Of a stretch of 64,000 nucleotides of DNA, positions 33,233 through 44,499 are shown in pieces (position 1 is the first letter of the stretch; every line of letters starts with the position of its first letter). A program made the position numbers and the translations under genes. This DNA comes from Reticulitermes speratus (Eukaryota; Arthropoda; Insecta; Blattodea; Rhinotermitidae), in NCBI GenBank assembly GCA_021186555.1, contig JAJKFL010000006.1, forward strand, positions 35,833,478-35,897,477, read 5' to 3'. The notes beneath the pieces are model-generated. The model had not been told where the DNA came from and searched no databases. It saw only the letters and a list, made by a program, of their open reading frames with translations.

Positions 33233-34440
33233 GTAAGGTTACTCATATTGAAACACAGCATACAAGACTTTGGCGAGTTATGAACAAAACACCTTTATGA
33301 TAGAAAGACGTTAGTTCAAAACAGTTTTGAACGCCAATCCGGATGAATGTAAATTACAGGAACCGCGGACGCATAATTTCAATATGCGTATATATCTAAA
33401 GGGGTTTTCAGTAGGTTAATTTACATCGATATAATCACACATATCTACATTTGATTTTGAACGATTACGGAGATAACGATGGGAGAAAATGCGGTCAATG
33501 CGGTTCCACACACACAGTACCTGTTTAACATGCTATGTTATCTGTACACTGTGCAGGTCTATCCTTGAGCTGACAGCCAATTCGACCAATAAGGAGGCGA
33601 GTGTTATATGCATAGACCTTCGAACAAATAGGAAAAGTTACTGAAAGTAATGCGAGATTTTATTTCTTGCTTAATATTTATATGGCACTCCATTTTATTT
33701 CCATATCAAGTACTGATGTTAACATTACAAGAAAAACGAATGGTTCGTCGTTTAATTATGTATTTGTTAACCAATAAATACATAACAGTTTTCATTCCTT
33801 AATATTTCAGCCATTGCTTTGACAACTCACTGAAACTTTCCACTACTGAATTACTTAAAATTTAATTAACGAAGGGGATCTAGTTTCGTCACAAAGGAAC
33901 ACAGCAATCGATAATTGGAAGCGCTGGCATAACGGTGGTTATAGGCATGCTCAGAGGGAAGAAAGAAAGCGCGTGCTAATTATCTAAGAATATATTTGAT
34001 CTACTGAATTCAAAATATTTATATCCAATAATATTATTCTCAGAAACATGTGAGTGCACGGAAGATAATACTGGTAAAATATGGTGCCCTTTGACAGAAT
34101 TGAAGAATCCCTGCACAGAAAACATGTATTCTTTAGGCATTAGAAGAAACAAGTGCTATAAAGTGAGATAATGTCTGTTTTATAATGGCTTTAGGAAGAC
34201 GTATTTTGCAATAGAGTTTCGGAGAGGAGATACTTCACAGACTTGATTAACATCTTATAACAAAGGAATTGGTTACGCTGATGAGGATACTTTCGCTTTA
34301 TACTTCATACTGATAAAGTGTTTAATTTTTTGAAGGGAACATGACTCAATGAACTATATCAATTTCAATATTGTTATTTTATTCCGACATTCTTATTCCT
34401 CAAACCATTGCGTAGAGTAAAATTACGCTTCCAAATGGTC

Positions 34441-34720
34441 TCTTAAAATTTCATCCTCACGTGCCATGACGGCACAGAAGGTGTGTAGAGGTACAAGCCT
34501 GCTCTTTCTTTAACCTCGACTTTAGATGCGGTGGGTTGTTAACGCCACGTCCCGATCGCTTTACCCCCGGGATTGACTCGTTACCCATTGTATAAAAGGC
34601 TGGGTGGAGCCAGGGTTTGTCTGTAAGTGTGCAGAAAATTTCGTCCCCACCGGCAATCCATTCCCAAACCTTCCAGCCCGTAGCGAGTCGCCATGCCGAC
34701 TACGTTATCCCGACCCACTC
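34441..34720 (-). mobile_element. tRNA-derived SINE (family B), copy 2
   Basis: Minus-strand repeat orthologous to 11165-11440, ending on the plus strand with GTTATCCCGACCCACT. More diverged than the other two copies. Confidence 0.65.
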
Positions 34721-36000
34721 CAAATGGTCTTTTAATTCAAATATATCTCCTTGAGGTAATTTTAATAAAATTTTTATATGTTAAATTTGATATTTACAAA
34801 AGATACCTAAGGCACATAAAAATAATTTCTGCATGAAATTCCATACATAAAATAGAAATGCCTTTAAATAGAGGAGGAAATGTGAACTGAACGAAAAATA
34901 TCAGCTTATGATCTGTGTTGAATGATATGACCTTGCATCGCCGAATGAAGTTGGGCTAGAAATTCGTTCAGGGGGGATTATAAGAAATTTCGGAACATAT
35001 TAGAGAGACCAGTTTTTCTGTTGCTATATCTTATCTTATTCTACGTAGCCTTTACACATTAAAATATTCGGTCCTGTTTCGAGTAAGTGCGAAATTTTCC
35101 TTTCCATGTTATGCGAGGGAATTTAGGGTGGTTTTCAGGGAACAAAAGCGTACGGACAACAGCTTAGCATGAAAAGAAGAAGGCGGTATTGAACTGGAAA
35201 TAATTTTAAAATTAGAATCTTCTGAACAAATTTCAATAACCTTATGAACTCGTATGTAGCATGTGATCACATAAGCATATATTTTAAGAGAAGCGACGCA
35301 TTCACGCTAGAATATGGGTACTGTCCCCAGAGAGAAGATAGCACTCGCAACAATTCCTGTGATTAGATAAAGCTTACTACTGAAATGGGATTTAAATAAA
35401 CAAATTTGGATGTTGTGAAATGGACAGTAACAAACTGCAATCCACTGTGGCTTGAAAACAAGATTTGTGTTCTATGAATGCTCTTTAATACGCAAGGAAG
35501 CACAAGGTCCTGGAAGTTTTCTGTGTTAAACTCGATTGTGTCGTATCATATGTCTCGCAAATAAAATATAGCGTGTATTAAGTAATAATAATTCTATAAC
35601 AGCAACCAAAACCATGAGTTTTCCATACGAATATACTCGTAACTTGGGGGGGGGGGGCAAGTGCCGCCCTCGCGATATTTTTTCTACCTATGAGTAGCTT
35701 CTTGGCTACTAATTTGAAGAGGGACAAAAAAATGAGTTCAGAGTGACGGAAAGGGTTATATGTATATTAAGGACTGGTTCAAACCAATCATTCCCCTCTT
35801 TCTAAATTGACTACTTCGTAAAATTTTGAATTCCCATGTGTATGTATTTGCCCATCGAAAATTTCAATTGTCAGGTGTCTACAAAAAATCATGAATTCGA
35901 AGAATATCATTTTCTGAAACCTATGTCTCAATGGAACAAACACCTGTGAAGCCAACATTATGTAGGTGTTGATTCACACGGACCAAAATTACAATCTCTC

Positions 36001-36537
36001 TGTGCCGTGACAAAGTCTCGACATTCCACGGAGATCCACCGGACTGTACCCTACACCCTTGATCTACCTCTTCTTGGACTGTTTCTTCCTTTCATTTCCC
36101 TCCCTACCTTTCACTTTTGGGAGGCAACCAGATTTTACCTGATAAGTGTTGTATTTTTCTTAAGCACTCAACAACCTGGCTTCGAGGGATGAGCATCTAA
36201 ATTCTGTTTCGGCTCGTACATCAAAATTTCGTTTCGGCAAGACATACTATGAAGTTGTTGAAGTCCTTGGTAATGCTACGGTCTGAGTGTGTTTTTCTGT
36301 ATCGACACAGCACTACCAAGTTTTTGTTGAGCTGTTTAGAGCTCCTATTTAATTTGTCATTGAAATTGTTTTGATTTATTGTGATTGTAAGTTGTTTCTA
36401 CTACGCTTCTGTAAGTATTGTTTTGGTTTTCATTTGTTTGTTATAAATAAATAGGTGCATTTTGATTGGATGTATTGACATTGGCAGACAGACATAAACG
36501 ATCCACGGAGGTATTGCAAGTCGAAGGATATGGCACA
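36001..36537 (+). repeat. 5' LTR
   Basis: 537 bp, TGTGCC...GGCACA. Contains an AATAAATAGG polyadenylation-like site near 36446. Pairs with 38778-39340. Confidence 0.85.
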
Positions 36538-36788
36538 AGTGTTAGCAGAGCAGCGTGGTTTTGTTTGACTGTTGTCATGAAAGGTCCTAACGGAGGTGGC
36601 TGTGCTTGTTATGTGGCTGGTTGAAAGGAAACGTAACCTTCACGGAGCAATGTGGTAGCATTTTGCGTGTTTTGACTGCTGAAATGTATGGTTTTAAAGG
36701 GGTAGTTATGACGCAGTTGACTGCGGTAAGGATAACTTCTATTCGGAGTTAATATCGTTCTTAGGTGTGATGGAGGTTTAATAGAGCA

Positions 36789-37005
36789 TGTGGGTTAGTA
36801 GGTGATTCCGGTAGTCATCGGAATTGCGACACATGTGGGTCAGTCGATGATTTTGTAATCATCTGAAATGTGACGGCATGTGGGTCAGTAAATGATTCTT
36901 GTAATCATCTGAATTGTGACAGCATGTGGGTCAGTAGATGATTTTTGTAGTCATCTGAATTGTGACGGCAGGAGGGTCAGTAGGTGATTTCTGTAGTCGT
37001 CGGCG
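36789..37005 (+). repeat. 46-bp tandem repeat, about 4.7 units, inside the LTR element
   Basis: Units start at 36789, 36834, 36879, 36925 and 36971 with TGTGGGTCAGTAGATGATTT (or close variants) and end in TCATCTGAATTGTGACGGCA. Each unit carries a short dyad GATGATT...AATCATC. Confidence 0.85.
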
Positions 37006-37402
37006 CTCAGGGAGAGTGTGGATTGATGGACGTTATGGTCTGCCACACTGCCGTGATAACCTCACACAATTTGTTATACTGGTTCATTACCTCGTGTCAA
37101 GGCGACGTGAGATAGCATATTATGGTAATATGGGAACTGGTTTGTTAGAACGGGTTAAATTACGCGAGTCATGGGTATACCAATGGAGGATCCCGCAGCT
37201 ATTTAAGGTGGAAAATTTTAGTTAATTTCTCTCCACGCCGGAGGGGTTAGAATCGTAAGATTGTCTTACCGACGGCCGCGGTGCCGATGATTTTCGATTT
37301 ATTTCTTTCCTCGCCCGTAGGTGGTCATCTGGGCGTGTTCTAGACCTTTCAATATTTCCGCCTTTCTTCACAGCAGTCACAGCTCGTTTAATGCAAGCCA
37401 CA

Positions 37403-37503
37403 TTAAGGCGAAACTGCGAATGGCTCATTAATTCAGTTATGGTTACTTAGATGGTGGACAGTTACTTGGATAACTGTGGTAATTCTAGAGCTAATACATG
37501 CAA
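37403..37503 (+). rRNA. 18S rRNA-derived fragment (about nt 75-185), in LTR element
   Basis: Recognisable 18S core 'TGCGAATGGCTCATTAATTC' and 'GGATAACTGTGGTAATTCTA', then 'GAGCTAATACATGCAA'. It diverges from true 18S around 37445-37465 (TTAGATGGTGGACAGTTACT). It is a captured fragment and not a functional rRNA gene. Confidence 0.85.
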
Positions 37504-37505
37504 CT

Positions 37506-37546
37506 GATATGCTGGTCTCAAAGATTAAGCCATGCATGTTTCAGTG
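37506..37546 (+). rRNA. 18S rRNA-derived fragment (about nt 20-65), out of order
   Basis: 'GATATGCTGGTCTCAAAGAT' and 'TAAGCCATGCATGTTTCAGT' match the start of 18S. In a real gene this lies upstream of the 37403-37503 segment. Here it lies directly downstream, so the order is inverted (same strand). Confidence 0.85.
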
Positions 37547-37855
37547 GAATCCTGAACCGGGCAAATGATGGATGTACTCTGGTGTAATAAGTACAACATG
37601 GAGTCTACTTATTATAAGGCAAACGTGTATACAAAGGCTACTCCTGAGCTGGCATTGAAATGTGGGTTTCGGTGGTTAACACCACCATAAGTACGTACAT
37701 AAAGTCTAAGGCGTCTTGGTATACGTAAATGCAGGCCAGTGTGGGCCGTCTTAAACGAGTTATAGAAGTCAGCATGCCAGGGCTTTAAATGATTCATTGT
37801 CTATGAAGATCCGAAAAAGGGAGTACAGGGTGAAGTAATGTTATAAGTTGTAACG

Positions 37856-38458
37856 ATGTACACGTTGAGCACTATAATTACACTACTGGACGCACTCATG
37901 TGTGCTATTTGTAAAGCTTTGTTCCTCCTATTGCTATTAAGAGGACTGGATAATTTTGGAGGAATATGTTTTCCTTGGTTTATGTTTATGAGTATTGCCA
38001 TGTATAATTTGACAGGATGTGAGAAGCTCTACATGGATTTTACGCGTTTTAAAGTTAATGTTTGTTCACGGTTTTATGTTCATTGGTTGTATCTCGGTAT
38101 TTCCTTCTTATATTTTCCTATGTCGGTGGAGATCGCAACGAACGAGAGCTGTTGCTGTGCAAGGAAGCTTTTGTTGTGCAAGAGAGCTGTTGCTGTGCAA
38201 GGGAGTTGTTGCTGTGCAAGGAAGCTGTTGCTGTGCAAGAGAGCTGTTGCTGTGCAAGGGAGATGTTGCTGTGCAAGGGAGCTGTTGCTGTGCAAGGTAG
38301 CTGTTGCTGTGCAAGGAAGCTGTTGCAGTGCAAGGAAGCTCTTACTGTGCAAGGAAGCTGTTGCGGTGCAAGGGAGCTGTTGCTGTGCAAGGAAGCTGTT
38401 GCTGTGTAAGGAAGCTGTTGATGGGAAGCTTGTCATGGGATTGGTTCATTGGAGTTGA
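37856..38458 (+). CDS. Hypothetical 200-aa ORF in the LTR element
   Basis: Starts at a true ATG (MYTLSTIITLLDAL). Residues ~1-100 are strongly hydrophobic with possible membrane spans ('ICKALFLLLLLRGL', 'GGICFPWFMFMSIAMYNL', 'FYVHWLYLGISFLYF'). The rest is the translated minisatellite, a cysteine-rich 19-aa repeat like 'SCCCARKLLLCKRAVAVQG'. Repeat translation is open in every frame, so openness there is no evidence of coding. Only the first ~290 bp could be meaningful. No family recognised. Probably fortuitous. Confidence 0.2.
   Translation: MYTLSTIITLLDALMCAICKALFLLLLLRGLDNFGGICFPWFMFMSIAMYNLTGCEKLYMDFTRFKVNVCSRFYVHWLYLGISFLYFPMSVEIATNESCCCARKLLLCKRAVAVQGSCCCARKLLLCKRAVAVQGRCCCARELLLCKVAVAVQGSCCSARKLLLCKEAVAVQGSCCCARKLLLCKEAVDGKLVMGLVHWS
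38145..38421 (+). repeat. 19-bp minisatellite, about 14-15 units
   Basis: The consensus unit is GAAGCTGTTGCTGTGCAAG with G/A and C/T variants. 19 is not a multiple of 3, so each frame rotates through all phases every 57 bp. No phase contains a stop on either strand, so all six frames are open. Confidence 0.9.
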
Positions 38459-38777
38459 GAAAGAACATGGCAGGTACGTTAATCCAAAAACTAAAAGCAT
38501 TAGCACATCACGGCATCGGAGGTGATAAAAACTACAAGGATCGATTGAGGAATTGGATGGATTTCTGTGTGTTGGATTGGGCTACGTCAAGAGCAAGGTG
38601 CCTTCCGTAAAATTACCTCCAAACGAGATGTATGTGAACACGAAGTATCGTCTATCTTTCGGTACGGGGGCATGTACTGGCCACCGGATAATGTAACCTC
38701 CAGCTGGACCACCGTGAAGAGTCCGCAAGTTACTACGAAATCTCTCTCCCCGAGTGGACGAGTTTGCGGGGGGAGGT

Positions 38778-39340
38778 TGTGCCGTGACAAAGTCTCGACA
38801 TTCCACGGAGATCCACCGGACTATACCCTACACCATTGATCTACTTCTCCTTGGACTGTTTCTTCCTTTCATTTCCCTCCCTACCTTTCACTTTTGGGAG
38901 GCAACCATAGTTTACCTGATAAGTGGTGTATTTTTCTTAAGCACTCAACAACCTGGCTTCGAGGGATGAGCATCTAAATTCTGTTTCGGCTCGTACATCA
39001 AAATTTTGTTTCGGCAAGACATATTATGGAGTTGTTGAAGTCCTTGGTAATGCTACGGTCTGAGTGTGTTTTTCTGTATCGACACAGCACTACCAAGTTT
39101 TCGTTGGACTGTGTAGAGCTCCTATTTAATTTGTCATTGAGATTGTTTTGGTTTATTGTGATTTTCAGTTTTTTCTACTACGCTTCTGTAAGTACTGTGT
39201 TGGTTTTCACTTGTTTGTTATAAATAAATAGGTGCATTTTGATTTGATGTATTTACACTGGGCACCTTTCGGTTAGGGCTGGTTGTGCTGACAGATATAA
39301 GCGATTCACGGAGGTATTGCAGGTAGAAGCATATGGCACA
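38778..39340 (+). repeat. 3' LTR
   Basis: 563 bp, TGTGCC...GGCACA. Longer than the 5' LTR by a short segment near 39261-39290 (GGCACCTTTCGGTTAGGGCT). Preceded by the polypurine tract. Confidence 0.85.
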
Positions 39341-39495
39341 ACTCTCAAAATGGTTTAGGCGTAAATGTTAAACAAGCACAGGCGAATGCAGATACAAAGT
39401 GTTATTCTGGAACTCAAAGCCAAATATGTGAGGATATTAACTGGCAGCATCTTGCTCAGTATCAGTGCCTGTAATTCTTCTTATCTTTTTTGCAG

Positions 39496-39576
39496 ATAAT
39501 CAACCAGTGTATATCCGTTTTCATGTTTCTTCTACATGTGAGAGACAAGAATACCGAGCACTCTCAGCTGGTGTAA
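39496..39576 (+). pseudogene. Copy 2 exon 7 (open)
   Basis: '[20 protein letters not shown]' then 'EHSQLV' and TAA. The first Met is replaced by Ile and one Ser by Cys relative to copies 1 and 3. Acceptor TTTTTTGCAG intact. Confidence 0.8.
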
Positions 39577-39645
39577 CCATACGGAATTATAATTCAGAGA
39601 ATACCAACAGTTATTAGTAATATAATATTATATAGTTTATTCAGC

Positions 39646-39691
<46 letters not shown>

Positions 39692-41425
39692 GTACCTGTG
39701 TATGTGTATATACTTGTCACGTTAATTTTTGTCTTCACATATAATTATCTGGACACTGACAAATATGCACTCTCATTCAGAGAGTTTAATGTTTTTTATA
39801 AATGTGATTTAGCATGTAGTGAAACACAATTTCAAAAGTAAAATGCATTATGTTTCGGTATAATACGGACATGAAAATTTGTTATTGCAAGAAATTAATA
39901 AATATACAAGTGGTTTTAATTGTAACATGGAGACACATAACTTGAAATTAAATAATAATTGTGCTATTCTTTAAACTGTAGAATATTTATGCCTCAAAAT
40001 TCTTAGTATCTATTTGTATGTGTGTGATTAAATTCATATACAAATGTTTTTAATTTTCTTTCTTTAAAAACATTTTGTTTCGACATTACAGGTGAAAAAT
40101 CCATACTTTCTGAACAAAGAGCAGAGACATACATGAAGATCACATACATTATTTTGTTAATTAATTCTTTCCATCTTAAATTTTCATAACCGAAAATTTG
40201 GACCGCCTTTCGGAATGTGCGTTCCAAATTTCAGACCTCTGAGTCTAGCATATTTTCGTTCCTTGCCGAACACAATCCGCCTTCCATATTTCGGGTCAAC
40301 TTCAAATTGTTTGTGTCAGTCTACAGAATTAAGACCATCATTAACCGCCAAATCAACTTGATCCGTTTCTGAATTTTAAATACGCATTATCCACACTTAC
40401 AAATGTGGAAAATTTATAGGTTTTGCAGAGCTTGAAGAGTCTGCAAAGTGTTCTGAATTCTAAACGCAACTGCAATTGTTATTTATCCTCTCTCAAAGAC
40501 GTTTCTTATACATCATACATTATATACTTATACATTAAAGTCACTTCTTTTACAGCAAATATAAATATATTTTCTCAATTAACAAATTCATCACAGCGGG
40601 TTCGACGCCATAACCCTTACAAGGCACTATTAGTAGGCGTATATCTTCAAAATCACAATGACAAGTACCCTAGATATTCACGTAACACTCAAGATATAGC
40701 TTTAAACCCTCATTCTTGGTAATGAAAATTATGTTTACTGGTCTTATAGAGTATAATTCCTGTATAAAATTGCACATTACATTATCCACATCAGTAATTA
40801 AATAAATGTTATCTCACGCGTAAATGAATATGTTCGTCCACAAGAAATAATTGAGGTCCTTACAGTTAATTTAAAAGAAGGAAAACATTGGTAAGGTTTT
40901 ATAGTTGCAGTCGTATGAGTCATAAGACGACGTCTTATGTAAGTGTAACTTGAACCACAGGATTCACATAAAGCAAAAGTGTAAGAAATAATCAAACATC
41001 AATAACCCACAGTAGTTGTAATATGGGTAAACCTTTATATCAAAAAGTTTGATACGTCTTGCATTACAGGCAATTAAGCCATACGTTGTTAACATAAAGC
41101 TTCTCATACGCTCTGGAAATATAAAAGTTTAAATGTAACTTTGTGGCATTCACAGAAGGTGGGATGTATTACTGCACAGAGTAATAAATGCACTTCTAAG
41201 TATAAGGTGTTGGTAATTTTATTAATTATTAAATTCTATTTCAAATTTTTCTTTGCCAAAGTATTGGATTTTTCTTTGCAATTTGGAAACGGTTATCTTT
41301 CTATTCACTTTCGAATGTGGTAACAGTAATTTTGTGTTCAACTCTAAAATCTGCCTAACTTGTTATAATTACTTTTTAAGCTCCAAATATTTCAACTTCG
41401 AATTATAACTTATCAGAATTTAAAT

Positions 41426-41674
41426 GGCCGATCCCACTGGCCGCGCGGTCTAAGGCGTGGGTATACGGCCGTTCGCTTGTTGGGATTGTGGGTACGAATC
41501 CTGCCGGAGGCATGGATATCTGTCTCTTGTAAGTGTTGTGTATTGTCAGGTAGAGGTCTCTGCGACGGGGCGATCACTCGTCCAGAGGAGTCCTACCGAG
41601 TGTGGTGTGTCTGAGTAAGATCGAGTAATCTCACAGAGAAGGCCTAGGCCCACTACGACTGTCGAGCCATGAGA
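41426..41674 (+). mobile_element. tRNA-derived SINE (family D), spacer 2
   Basis: Orthologous to 18567-18815, with the same flanks (TATCAGAATTTAAAT before, GAGAATATATTAAAG after). Confidence 0.75.
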
Positions 41675-44499
41675 GAATATATTAAAGTGACATATTTAAT
41701 GTAATTAGAAGACAGCGCTGTACACAGCAGCATTAACTATGCGACAACATATACTTTCTCTCTTTTGTTTTTAATGATATTAACTTTGCAATCAGGTTTT
41801 CATAAACTGAGAATAAGAAGGGTTCCGCCTTTTGACCCCATATTATACTTAACACTGACATGTATTTGAAACGAAGAGAAGAAAAAGTGTTTTAGACAAC
41901 GTGTGTGTATTGTATCAAACAAAAATGACTTGTATGTGATATTAATTTTTGGTGTGAGATCATAACCCTGTAGCACTCACAAAGTGGTTTGGCTGCAGTA
42001 CCACTAGGTTTTAGAGGCGATCGCTCTTGCTTTTTGTCATTCAGCAGAAATCACTCACATGCAGATAAGAAGGCAGATAATTGAAGACTGGACAGCTATT
42101 ATTCATGACTAAACTATCTCAAAACGTTACTCTAAACAAATGTGGTCGGCTCTATACATAGTTCTCACGATTTGTACTAGCGTGTGATGTTTCATACGCT
42201 TGTAACTTAAATTTGGTCTAAAGAGAGAAACGAACCAACGTATCTGAGTAAATTAATAAGCAACAAAATCGTAGGATTTTAGTGCCGTGCATTTCAAATT
42301 ATTCTGCTTAGATCAATGTATTATTTTATATCAGCAATAAGGATCTACAGACCGTCAATTACAATTATGTTTACGTTATTTTTATTGATTGCTACATGTT
42401 TCGGCGTTTGTGGGAAGCAGTCATCAGGCAGTTTTAAAAATATATAAAGATATCTTAAATACAACCCTTCAAAATTATACCGTTTCAGATAAATGAAATC
42501 TTAACTTTACAAAGATACGAGTTGTATAAACCGAAATTAAGTAAAGGTCGAGATTGCACATTAAATTTTCAAAACATAATGTATTATATTAAAGTCACTG
42601 TCCAGTATTTCGGGTGCGAAAGGGAAGTTTTTCGTAATAAAATAGGCCTCTTAGGGTATAATCTGTAATTAAATATTTTATTACATTGTTGAAAGTGTTC
42701 AACTTAAAAGTGACTTTTCAAAACAGGAAATCCATTGGGTTGAATCTACAAAGGAGAATAGGAAGTTTCGATATAAGTTTCTAATTTGAAGCGTATACCA
42801 ACTAACATGTCTCAAGGAATCTAAAGTTTATGATTTTGCTGGTCGAGTTGATATAAAATTTTTACCCAGGTTTAAGGGATATGCCCTTTCTTTCCAAAAC
42901 ATTTTCTCTAATTCCAAATTTTTAAAACGCCGTCTTGAAACGGAGAGCCAATAGGACCTACGAATGATATTATGCGAATTTTACACTTGACAAATATGGG
43001 ACTACATCACGCTCTTTTGGAGAAATTTCACATATTTAAGGAAACCAAATAGGGCAATCAGAGAAACGACAGGCGTGCAATTGGCCACAATGTAATATTT
43101 GACGTCGTTACACAATATACAAACCCATCACATGACAACCACACATCGTACGGCATCTGTCAGTACTTCCTTAACATAGAAGTGAAATGTAGCGTCCTTA
43201 CTCTTTTACGAAGTTCTGAACAAAATTGAAAGAAGTAATCCTACATAAATACCTATCGACATTTTTATATAGGTCTGTCATATTACCAATAAGTTCGTAT
43301 CCTCTTATATACAGGCCAAGTCAGCCACATATTTTAAAATAAACTGTGTGACACTAAGTTGAAATAAAATAATTAAATACAAAGTTGTGATATTCACTGA
43401 AGTTGGGATGTATTATACGTACCAAGAAACAAATGCACTTCTCAGCATTCGGATTCGGCAATTTTATTAATTATTAAATTCTATTCCAACCATTTGTTTT
43501 AGCAAGTAATTGGATATTTGCTGGAATCAGAAAATGGTAAGCTCTTCGGTGAATTCGTCAGTAGTTTCAGGGTCTTTTACGTGTATGATCCTTGGTGACA
43601 AAGACCTTCTAACGCATATTTTAAGGGATACTTAAAACAGATACTTTAATCGTTATTGTTACAATATCAGTATGAGTTATTTTAACCGATCCTACCTTCA
43701 AAAGTTTCAAATGACCCACTGGTTTAATTGTAAAATTCAAGTGGCGTTATTACTGAAAGAACAACTTTTAGTTTCGGATATTATGCATGATTTAACGAAT
43801 AAATTTACCCAATAACAGAGAGGGAATTATTATAAAGCACTATAAATCTACAGACACTTTACAAAATATGGCTGACTGTTCTTAGATATAATATCACACT
43901 CACCCCGCAGGGTCGTCAAGTATTCATATCATAAAAACACCTAGCTCTATAGATACTTTCTGACTTGCTGGATCAAAAGTACAGAAAAATATCGACACGA
44001 CTCTTTCAAGGTCATAAAATATAATAGCAACTAACAAGGCAAGAAGACTGTGGCAAGCACTTCTCACTCTGCCTTGTGGCGTAAACGTGAATTACCTTGA
44101 AAAAAATGAAGTGGGACTCTTATCCGTTTGGACTTAATGGATCACGTTACCCCGTATATCACAGCTATACATATGCATCGGCATAGAATTCGAAGGTGAG
44201 CATCATTCATTAATAACTGAAAAAGTCGCATGTTCGCACCTGTCCATTTTGATTGAAAAGAGAACTGAATCACATTGTTTGACACTTTCAGAATAAGAAA
44301 CTACCCTACGTAACACCTCAATTTTTAAACAATTATTGTAGTCGATTAGGAGGAGACTGGAATAAATTGCATAGTGAGGAACTTCATGGCTTTTACCCCT
44401 CGCCAGTTAATGTTAAGTTGAATGACGGGAGCACACGGTGTTCCAGGAGGTTACCGATCCCAGTTCTAAAGATGACCAAAGCTTCTTAACCACCGGGGT

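Larger units (their letters stand above)
36001..39340 (+). mobile_element. Non-autonomous LTR retrotransposon with rRNA-derived interior
   Basis: Two long direct repeats, 36001-36537 and 38778-39340, start TGTGCC and end GGCACA, as LTRs do. A purine tract GGGGGGAGG lies immediately before the 3' LTR (about 38769-38776) and sets the plus orientation. Flanks in the otherwise aligned intron are ...ATCTCTC before and ACTCTCAAAATG after, where copies 1 and 3 read ATCTCTCTCAAAATG. This fits a 4-5 bp target duplication (TCTC/ACTC). The LTRs differ by a few dozen bases and a ~26-bp length difference, so the insertion is not recent. No gag, protease, RT or integrase is visible in the 2.24-kb interior, and no convincing tRNA primer site follows the 5' LTR. 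Mobilisation would need another element's enzymes. Confidence 0.85.
28284..39576 (+). pseudogene. Odorant receptor copy 2, multiply broken
   Basis: Same seven-exon 7tm_6 receptor as copy 3, with every exon traceable: 28284-28566, 29542-29818, 31050-31304, 31400-31499, 32641-32745, 33077-33232, 39496-39576. Five lesions are visible against copies 1/3. There is a 13-bp deletion near 28320 in exon 1 (frameshift). TAC became TAG at 29795-29797 in the 'SATPVY' loop. There is a 12-bp in-frame loss in exon 3 (YASL missing) and an extra C near 31284 in exon 3 ('QCVRHHQ' becomes 'QCVRPPP'). The intron 3 acceptor AG became AT (TTTTTCATG at 31392-31400). Exons 4-7 otherwise stay open, so decay may be fairly recent. 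Intron 6 has large deletions and hosts an LTR element. Substitutions, indels and a splice mutation together argue against simple sequencing error. Confidence 0.9.

Noticed and set aside
37403..37546. Functional 18S rRNA gene
   Set aside because: Only about 140 nt, with order reversed, and embedded in an LTR element.
38080..38436. Minus-strand minisatellite ORFs (up to 118 aa)
   Set aside because: Forced open by the stop-free 19-bp unit in every frame.
36538..38777. CRISPR-like array for the 46-bp and 19-bp repeats
   Set aside because: Units are contiguous without unique spacers, in an insect genome.
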